From Pseudoneobacillus rhizosphaerae (lineage in GTDB: Bacteria; Bacillota; Bacilli; Bacillales; Cytobacillaceae), in NCBI RefSeq assembly GCF_917563885.1, contig NZ_CAKJTG010000005.1:124001-188000 (forward strand): a stretch of 64,000 nucleotides of DNA, written 5' to 3'. The position numbers were made by a program, and so were the translations under genes. Under the pieces are notes generated by a model. That model saw nothing but the letters and a program-made list of their open reading frames with translations. It had not been told where the DNA came from and did no database searches. Below, in pieces: positions 57,903-64,000 of this stretch. Each line of letters opens with the position of its first letter. Positions within the stretch are counted from its first letter, which is position 1.

Positions 57903-60581
57903 TTAGTTTGATTTTCTTAGCAAAAATGAACCTGCTAATAAAAAAGTTGGTATGGAAGCCAAACCTAATATTAACATCCAATCACGAGGATCTATTGCGA
58001 CGGTGTGAAAAATCGGTTGAAGCGGTGGATAATAAATCACTATTAACATCAGAATTACTGATGAAATCACTGACCAAACTAAAAATGGATTACCAAATGG
58101 ATTACGTGATAGAACCGATTTCTCGCTTCGACAGTCAAATACGTGAATCAATTGCGCCATAACTAATGTAGCAAACGCAATAGTTTGAGCATAGATAAGC
58201 TCGTCAGGATGTTGGTTATACGTAATCATAAAGGCAATAAGCGTCATACTACCGATTAGAAATCCTCTTGAAACAACCTTCCATCCTAACCCCCTAGCAA
58301 ATACCCCTTCTTTCGGATGTCTCGGCCCTCGCTTCATTACATTATCTTCAGGTTTGTCTAACCCGAGAGCCATGGCTGGAAGTCCATCTGTTACAAGATT
58401 GACCCATAGAATTTGGATTGGAACTAAAGGTAAAGGTAATCCTAGTAGCATGGCAAATAACATAACTAAAATTTCCCCTACATTTGATGCTAAAAGATAA
58501 CGAATGAATTTTCGAATGTTTTCATAAATGTTTCTGCCTTCTTTGATTGCCGCTTTGATGGTTGCAAAATTATCATCTAGTAATACTAAGGAAGAAGCTT
58601 CTTTGGCTACATCAGTTCCGGTAATACCCATTGCTACCCCGATATCTGCTGCTTTAATGGCAGGAGCATCATTTACTCCATCACCTGTCATGGCAACAAT
58701 ATGGCCTCTATTTTGCAAAGCTTTGACGATTTTTAATTTATGTTCAGGTGATACACGTGCAAATACAGATACTTCATCTACAACTTCTTCAAGCTCATTA
58801 ACACTCATCTCAGATAATGCTTTACCATCTAGCACTTTACTATTAGGTGTCAGAATTCCTAGCTGCTTAGCAATTGCCTTTGCGGTTATGACATGATCAC
58901 CTGTTATCATAATCGTTTTTATTCCAGCGGCTTTACATTCTTTTACAGCTTCTTTTACTTCAGGACGAGGAGGATCAATCATTCCTTGAAGTCCAATAAA
59001 TATTAAATCCTTCTCAGCCTCTTTTTCTGTAATGCTTAATGCATTGCTCGTTAATGGCTTATATGAAATTGCCAATGTACGTAAAGCTTGTGAAGCTAAT
59101 TCATTAATGGCCTTTTGAACATCCGTTCTCTTATCTCCAGACATGATTTGTACTTTATCATTTACGAGAATAGACTCACTGACCGAAACGAGAACATCTG
59201 GAGCACCTTTTGTGACAACGAATTCACGACCTTGGGAATCCCTTACAATCACACTCATCATTTTTCTCGTTGAATCAAAAGGAAATTCTTTAATAATATC
59301 GTATTGTTTTAATAGACTATTTCTTTCAAAACCAGCTTTCATTGCACTAACCAAAAGCGCTCCTTCAGTTGGGTCACCATCTAGTATATATTCATCTTCT
59401 CGAATCACAAGGTTTGCATGGTTACACAGGATTCCAAACATTAAAAGTTGTTGAAGTGTCTTTTCCTTCTTAATATCAATAACATCATTATTTCTCGAAA
59501 AATTACCAGTCGGCTCATAACCAACACCACTTACGTTCCATGTTTTTCCACCGCTCCATAAATGAGTAACGGTCATTTTGTTTTGCGTCATTGTTCCCGT
59601 TTTATCTGAGCAAATAACAGAAGCACAGCCTAGCGTTTCTACTGCAGGTAATTTGCGAACAATAGCATTCTTTTTGATCATCTTTTGGACTCCAAGTGAT
59701 AATGCTACCGTTACAATGGCTGGTAACCCTTCTGGAATAGCAGCTACTGCTAAGGATACTCCAGCTAAAAACATCGTATATAAATCATGTCCTTGAAGCA
59801 CTCCAACGGCTACCACTAAAACAGTTAAAGTTAAAGCAGTAAAAATGAGGATTTTCCCTAACTGTTCGAGTCTGCGCTGTAGTGGAGTTTCCATCGTTTC
59901 AGCATTTTGTAGAAGATCAGCAATTTCACCCATTGCCGTTTTCATACCCGTTGCTATAACTACGCCTACTCCGCTTCCTCTTGTTACCATTGTGCCCATA
60001 AATGCGATATTCTCCATATCCCCAATACCGAGGTCTTTTGCTCTTAATGGATCCGTATGCTTTTGAACTGGAACTGATTCACCAGTTAATGCTGACTCTT
60101 CAATCTCCAAACTTGTAGTTTGGATAAGTCGCACATCTGCACCAATACGGTCTCCACTCGAAAATTTAATCACATCCCCAACAACAAGTTCTTTTGATGG
60201 AATTTTACTCCAAATTCCATCTCGAAGAACTTGAACTTGTGGTGCAGATAATTCCTTCAATGCTTGCAGTGATTTCTCAGCCTTTCTTTCCTGAAAAAAT
60301 CCTAAAATACCATTAATTAAAACAATCGCTATAATGGCAACGGCATCGATATATTCGCCTAATAAACCTGATACGAATGTGGCTGCAAGCAGAACTAAAA
60401 CCATAAAATCTTTAAATTGGCTAAAAAATAAGAGTAAAGCAGACTGCTTTTCTCCTTCCTGCAACTCATTATAGCCTTGTTGTTTCAACCTTTGTTCGAC
60501 TTGATTTTCAGATAATCCTCCTGAAAAATCAGTATCTAATGCCTTCTTGATATCTGTCTCAGACATTTCATGGAATTTCAT
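57903..60581 (-). CDS. yloB: Calcium-transporting P-type ATPase (YloB type)
   Basis: P2A pump of the SERCA type; the B. subtilis homologue YloB transports Ca2+ and supports spore heat resistance. Seen: ten membrane segments, TGES (167-170), calcium-site PEGLP (283-287), phosphorylation Asp326 in [17 protein letters not shown] nucleotide-site motif, [12 protein letters not shown] hinge. 892 residues. ATG 60581 is preceded by GGGGGAAGTGAG at a long distance and GCAGG near; the N-terminus MKFHEM matches YloB. Confidence 0.94.
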   Translation of the reverse strand: MKFHEMSETDIKKALDTDFSGGLSENQVEQRLKQQGYNELQEGEKQSALLLFFSQFKDFMVLVLLAATFVSGLLGEYIDAVAIIAIVLINGILGFFQERKAEKSLQALKELSAPQVQVLRDGIWSKIPSKELVVGDVIKFSSGDRIGADVRLIQTTSLEIEESALTGESVPVQKHTDPLRAKDLGIGDMENIAFMGTMVTRGSGVGVVIATGMKTAMGEIADLLQNAETMETPLQRRLEQLGKILIFTALTLTVLVVAVGVLQGHDLYTMFLAGVSLAVAAIPEGLPAIVTVALSLGVQKMIKKNAIVRKLPAVETLGCASVICSDKTGTMTQNKMTVTHLWSGGKTWNVSGVGYEPTGNFSRNNDVIDIKKEKTLQQLLMFGILCNHANLVIREDEYILDGDPTEGALLVSAMKAGFERNSLLKQYDIIKEFPFDSTRKMMSVIVRDSQGREFVVTKGAPDVLVSVSESILVNDKVQIMSGDKRTDVQKAINELASQALRTLAISYKPLTSNALSITEKEAEKDLIFIGLQGMIDPPRPEVKEAVKECKAAGIKTIMITGDHVITAKAIAKQLGILTPNSKVLDGKALSEMSVNELEEVVDEVSVFARVSPEHKLKIVKALQNRGHIVAMTGDGVNDAPAIKAADIGVAMGITGTDVAKEASSLVLLDDNFATIKAAIKEGRNIYENIRKFIRYLLASNVGEILVMLFAMLLGLPLPLVPIQILWVNLVTDGLPAMALGLDKPEDNVMKRGPRHPKEGVFARGLGWKVVSRGFLIGSMTLIAFMITYNQHPDELIYAQTIAFATLVMAQLIHVFDCRSEKSVLSRNPFGNPFLVWSVISSVILMLIVIYYPPLQPIFHTVAIDPRDWMLILGLASIPTFLLAGSFLLRKSN

Positions 60582-60739
60582 CCTGCTAACTCACTTCCCC
60601 CTTCTAAATTTGCACATGTTTGTCCTTACTCTAAAGAAAGCATATTCAGGCCAGTCCTAAAAAATGCTAAAATATCAGTTAAGGATTAAAATAAGGAAGC
60701 CATAATAAAAATAAAATATATTGAAGAGGATGTTCAATC

Positions 60740-62452
60740 ATGTCTTTTGATGGTCTTTTTACTAAAATAATGACCAATGAAATTTCTTCTACGCTAATTA
60801 GTGGACGAATTAATAAAATTTATCAGCCTTACAAAAACGAAATCATTATGTTAGTAAGAGCAAATGGGAAGAATCATAAACTTCTTCTTTCGGCTCATCC
60901 AAGTTATGCAAGAGTTCAAATTACGAATGAATCATATGATAACCCAAATGAACCTCCAATGTTTTGTATGTTACTGCGCAAGCATATTGAAGGTGCCATT
61001 ATAGAAAACATTTATCAAATTGGTCTTGATCGTATGATTTGTATAGAGGTAAAGGGACGAAATGAGCTTGGTGATATAACCTATAAAAAATTAATGGTCG
61101 AGATAATGGGGAGACATAGCAATATCATTTTAATTGATAAAGAGAAAAATACGATTCTTGATAGCATCAAGCATGTCTCCTATGCCGTAAACAGTTATCG
61201 TGCCATTTTGCCTGGACAAGCTTATGTCCTTCCACCCCAACAAGAGAAACTTAATCCTTTTCAGATAGAAGATAGTGATATTCTTAAAAAATTGGATTTT
61301 AATGCAGGAAAACTTGATAAACAACTCGTGGAGCAATTCGCAGGTCTCTCCCCTTTGTTAGCACGGGAAATCGTTTTTCGTTCTGGGATAGCTAATCGGA
61401 TAACCCTACCAAAAACGTTTATAGAAATCATGAAACATATAGCTGAAGGAGAGATTCAACCGGCTATCACCACAAATCATTCGAAGGAAGCCTTTTACTA
61501 TTTGCCTTTAGCTCATATGAAGGGTGAATCGAAAACATTTGATTATTTAAGCAATGTATTAGATCGATTCTACTTTGGAAAAGCAGAACGCGACCGTGTA
61601 AAACAGCAAGCAAGTGATTTAGAGCGCTTTATCCAAAATGAAAAGGATAAAAATGAAAAGAAAATTGAGAAGCTATTCCAAACCCTAGAAGATGCTAAGA
61701 AAGCTGAAGAATATCAATTGTTTGGAGAGTTATTAACAGCAAATATGTATGCTTTTCAAAAAGGAATGAAAGAAATTGAAGTCATTAACTATTATGAGGA
61801 AGATGGGGCATCGGTTGTGATTCCCTTGGACCCATTAAAATCTCCTTCTGATAATGCACAGAGATATTTCTCAAAATATCAAAAGGCAAAAAACTCGATC
61901 GACAAGGTGAAAGAACAAATACGTTTAGCTGAAGAAGAATTCTCTTACTTTGATTCACTTCAACAACAGCTTATGGCGGCGTCGATAAGAGATATAGCTG
62001 AAATTCGTGAAGAACTAGTAGAAGAAGGATACATTCGTGAGAGACAAAAAAAGAAAAACAAACACTCAAATCTTGGTAAACCACAGTTAGAGTCCTATCA
62101 GGCAAGTGATGGAACAGAAATTTTAGTAGGCAAAAACAATAAACAAAATGATTATTTGACGAGTAAACATGCAGGTAGAGATGAAATTTGGCTACACACA
62201 AAAGATATTCCTGGTTCACATGTTGTAATTCGCAGTAAAACACCGGACGAACAGACTATCAAAGAAGCAGCCATATTAGCAGCTTACTTTAGTAAAGCAA
62301 GGCTATCTGGCTCTGTTCCAGTTGATTATACAAAAGTACGATATGTCAAAAAACCAAACGGTGCCAAACCTGGTTTTGTTATCTACGATAATCAACAAAC
62401 CATTTATGTAACACCGGATGAAGAAAAAATACTTGCCCTTAAAGCAAAATAA
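60740..62452 (+). CDS. rqcH: Ribosome quality control factor RqcH (NFACT/FbpA, YloA)
   Basis: Binds peptidyl-tRNA-blocked 50S subunits and adds C-terminal alanine tails that mark stalled products for degradation. Seen: NFACT-N domain with the functional Asp97-Arg98 pair in [10 protein letters not shown], helix-hairpin region, long coiled coil (about 285-330 and 375-430), and the C-terminal NFACT-R domain with [19 protein letters not shown] and [17 protein letters not shown]. 570 residues. Old literature calls such proteins fibronectin-binding. Ribosome binding site GAAGAGGATGTTCAATC. Plus strand, divergent from the ATPase. Confidence 0.96.
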   Translation: MSFDGLFTKIMTNEISSTLISGRINKIYQPYKNEIIMLVRANGKNHKLLLSAHPSYARVQITNESYDNPNEPPMFCMLLRKHIEGAIIENIYQIGLDRMICIEVKGRNELGDITYKKLMVEIMGRHSNIILIDKEKNTILDSIKHVSYAVNSYRAILPGQAYVLPPQQEKLNPFQIEDSDILKKLDFNAGKLDKQLVEQFAGLSPLLAREIVFRSGIANRITLPKTFIEIMKHIAEGEIQPAITTNHSKEAFYYLPLAHMKGESKTFDYLSNVLDRFYFGKAERDRVKQQASDLERFIQNEKDKNEKKIEKLFQTLEDAKKAEEYQLFGELLTANMYAFQKGMKEIEVINYYEEDGASVVIPLDPLKSPSDNAQRYFSKYQKAKNSIDKVKEQIRLAEEEFSYFDSLQQQLMAASIRDIAEIREELVEEGYIRERQKKKNKHSNLGKPQLESYQASDGTEILVGKNNKQNDYLTSKHAGRDEIWLHTKDIPGSHVVIRSKTPDEQTIKEAAILAAYFSKARLSGSVPVDYTKVRYVKKPNGAKPGFVIYDNQQTIYVTPDEEKILALKAK

Positions 62453-62457
62453 CAAAG

Positions 62458-62487
62458 AACTCCTCTTTTTAAAGGGGAGTTTTTTAT
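62458..62487 (+). terminator. Terminator after rqcH
   Basis: AACTCCTC, A/T loop, GGGGAGTT then a T run on the plus strand, six bases after the stop. Confidence 0.85.
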
Positions 62488-62544
62488 ACTTAAAGAATTC
62501 ACTTTCCAAATCTTCAACTATTTATCACAAAATAAAGAATATTG

Positions 62545-62573
62545 TTGTATATTGTTGAAAATCCTTGTAAAAT
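62545..62573 (+). promoter_or_regulatory. Weak candidate promoter of the sensor kinase
   Basis: TTGTAT (62545-62550) and TAAAAT (62568-62573) with a 17-base spacer, 35 bases before the start codon. Only three of six -35 positions match. Confidence 0.3.
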
Positions 62574-62607
62574 TTTTCTATCAGCCCTTATTGGACGGTG
62601 AGCATAT

Positions 62608-63891
62608 ATGGAAATTACGAAGCATTTTCTTTATAATTTTTCCTTATTAATCTTTTTTCTATTTATCTGCTTAATATTATTTGAGAGAAGTAGAAAACCA
62701 GTTATCTCTAAATTCACTCTGTCCTTGTTATTTGTTCTATTGCTTTGGACAAGCATTCAATTCTCTTATCACCCAGTAGCTGATGCAAGGTTTGATTTAA
62801 GGCTGATTCCTTACGTCATTGGGAGTCTGTATCTTGGAATTGGCCCATTCCTTTCTGGATTTATCATCATTCTTCGGGGTTTTTATGGTATTGATTATGG
62901 TCTATTATTAACTACTTTACTTTATGCCCCACTAGCGTTTTTACTTTGGCGTATTAATCCTTGGATTAGTAAGCAAAAACCGAAGCGCCGTATTATTTTT
63001 GCTGTATCCATGGGAGTCATTCTGGGACTGCTAAGCGCTGGTGGTATGGAATTTATCAATTCTCCAAGCTTTTGGTTTGATGCTTTTTTCGCTTATGTAA
63101 TTATTCCTCCGCTCGGTATTGGGATTATTTCTTATTCCATTGAGTTTATACGTAAGAATTTCGAAATGAAGCATCAATTAATTAAAGCCGAAAAGTTACA
63201 TGCAGTTGAGCAAATGGGTGCAGCTATTTCCCATGAAATTCGAAATCCACTAACTGCCGCAATGGGATTTGTTCAATTACTTCAGAGTGGTCATCATACA
63301 AGAAAACAACAAAATGATTATCTTTCAATTATTAAAGAGGAATTAAAAGCTGCGGAAAGAGTTATTCAAGACTATTTAACCTTTGCAAAGCCTTCGTTAG
63401 TAAGCATTGAAGAGCTAAATGTGAAAAAAGAACTTCAGCATGTCATTAATATCCTTCATCCAATTGCTAACCAAAATTCGGTTGAGATTTCAACAGATTT
63501 TTCAGTTGTTGGAAGTATACAAGGTGACAGACAGAAGTTTCGCCAAGCCTTTATAAATGTGCTCAAAAATGCAGTGGAATCGATGCCAAATGGCGGGTAT
63601 TTAAAGGTTGGAACTGATTTCAGTCAGAATCATATTTCAATCCAAGTAAAAGATACAGGTGTTGGCATGACAAAAGAGGTACTAGAACGTTTAGGTGAGC
63701 CGTATTACTCTACAAAAGGCTCACAAGGTACCGGACTTGGAATGATGGTTGTCTATAGTATCGTACGTGCTATGAATGGAACAATTAAAGTCCAAAGTGA
63801 AGTGGGGAACGGTACCACCTTCCAATTCAGTTTTCCTTCTTTTAAAGCTGCTTTAAAAAATGAATCTTTGAAGAAAGTAGACAGCATTTGA
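62608..63891 (+). CDS. Sporulation-type sensor histidine kinase (KinB-like)
   Basis: Predicted membrane histidine kinase. The N-terminal ~180 residues form about five to six hydrophobic helices with only short loops between them (5TMR_LYT/KinB-like sensor), with no extracellular domain. Then comes an HisKA domain with His209 in AISHEIRNPLTAAMGFVQLL, and an ATPase domain with N box (FINVLKNAVESM), DTGVGM and GTGLGM. 427 residues, like B. subtilis KinB. The H-box wording is typical of phosphorelay kinases that feed Spo0F, so a role in starting sporulation is likely but inferred. No response regulator gene follows in the window, so it is an orphan. Start ATG after GGACGGTGAGCATAT. Confidence 0.85.
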   Translation: MEITKHFLYNFSLLIFFLFICLILFERSRKPVISKFTLSLLFVLLLWTSIQFSYHPVADARFDLRLIPYVIGSLYLGIGPFLSGFIIILRGFYGIDYGLLLTTLLYAPLAFLLWRINPWISKQKPKRRIIFAVSMGVILGLLSAGGMEFINSPSFWFDAFFAYVIIPPLGIGIISYSIEFIRKNFEMKHQLIKAEKLHAVEQMGAAISHEIRNPLTAAMGFVQLLQSGHHTRKQQNDYLSIIKEELKAAERVIQDYLTFAKPSLVSIEELNVKKELQHVINILHPIANQNSVEISTDFSVVGSIQGDRQKFRQAFINVLKNAVESMPNGGYLKVGTDFSQNHISIQVKDTGVGMTKEVLERLGEPYYSTKGSQGTGLGMMVVYSIVRAMNGTIKVQSEVGNGTTFQFSFPSFKAALKNESLKKVDSI

Positions 63892-63911
63892 ATTTTGCTG
63901 TCTATTTTTTA
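63878..63911 (+). terminator. Terminator after the sensor kinase
   Basis: TAGACAGCA and TGCTGTCTA pair over nine bases around a loop containing the TGA stop, then ATTTTTT. The left arm is inside the coding sequence. Confidence 0.8.
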
Positions 63912-63978
63912 AGTAGTAATATACCAATCTTGAAAATATACTATAAAAAATGAAAAATATCGGAAAGGTTGTTTCTAA

Positions 63979-64000
63979 ATGATTAATACTAGCGTAAAAA
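63979..64000 (+). CDS. Possible start of a further plus-strand gene (cut by window edge)
   Basis: GGAAAGGTTG precedes ATG 63979, which opens a frame MINTSVK to the edge. Too short to identify. Confidence 0.25.

Noticed and set aside
57817-57981. N-terminal 55-codon extension of yloC overlapping the Ca2+ ATPase end
   Set aside because: The YicC family begins at the VKSMTGFG block; the extension crosses a promoter and a hairpin.
60582-60739. Promoters in the divergent ATPase-rqcH gap
   Set aside because: Only poor -35/-10 pairs are visible in either direction (for example TTGTCC with TATTCA), not strong enough to list.

Overview
The window is a stretch of chromosomal core from an endospore-forming, AT-rich member of the Bacillaceae. 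The evidence is the 26-residue sporulation gene spoVM, the CodY, FapR, RemA, PrkC/PrpC and YlxM families, strong AGGAGG-type ribosome binding sites, and a gene order matching the B. subtilis proS-to-yloA segment read backwards. Almost all genes are on the minus strand; only rpmB, rqcH and the sensor kinase at the right end are on the plus strand. I see no tRNA, rRNA, CRISPR array, prophage or transposase gene. The species cannot be named from sequence inspection alone.

Layout, left to right (minus-strand transcription runs right to left). 1-9 kb: a 5' fragment of proS, rseP/rasP, dxr, cdsA, uppS, frr, pyrH, tsf, rpsB (envelope lipid and isoprenoid synthesis plus translation), with terminators after frr, tsf and rpsB. 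8.1-8.5 kb: an unusual folded inverted-repeat element at the codY-rpsB junction, where B. subtilis carries its large fla/che operon. 8.5-17 kb: codY, hslU, hslV, xerC, trmFO, topA, dprA. 17-22.4 kb: sucD, sucC, rnhB, rbgA, lepB, rplS. 22.4-32.6 kb: trmD, rimM, ylqD, khpA, rpsP, ffh, ylxM, ftsY, smc, rnc, acpP (RNA modification, SRP secretion, chromosome organisation). 32.7-36.2 kb: fabG, fabD, plsX, fapR, the FapR-controlled fatty acid/phospholipid operon. 36-42.2 kb: recG, sdaAA, sdaAB, fakA-like yloV, yloU. 42.6-43 kb: rpmB converging on spoVM. 43-56 kb: thiN, rpe, rsgA, prkC, prpC, rlmN, rsmB, fmt, def, priA, coaBC, rpoZ, gmk, remA. 56.9-64 kb: yloC, a Ca2+ P-type ATPase, then rqcH and a KinB-like histidine kinase.

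Many of the longest open frames begin at TTG or GTG codons that lie inside the ribosome binding site. Starts have been moved to the codon correctly spaced from the Shine-Dalgarno and consistent with family length, for example in rseP, uppS, pyrH, rpsP, rplS, ftsY, thiN, prkC and prpC.

The coding content is ordinary housekeeping. The unexplained structure is in the gaps. There is a dispersed intergenic repeat family with three long copies (near 24.2, 32.7 and 39.2 kb) and two derivatives. Its outer arms are conserved, while its middle differs in sequence but stays self-complementary. There is also the 149-bp four-stem element between rpsB and codY, a terminator/promoter/operator overlap in front of fapR, a similar terminator/promoter overlap between rpoZ and coaBC, and probable autoregulatory leaders of rpsB and rplS. 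I did not find a convincing new multi-gene system.
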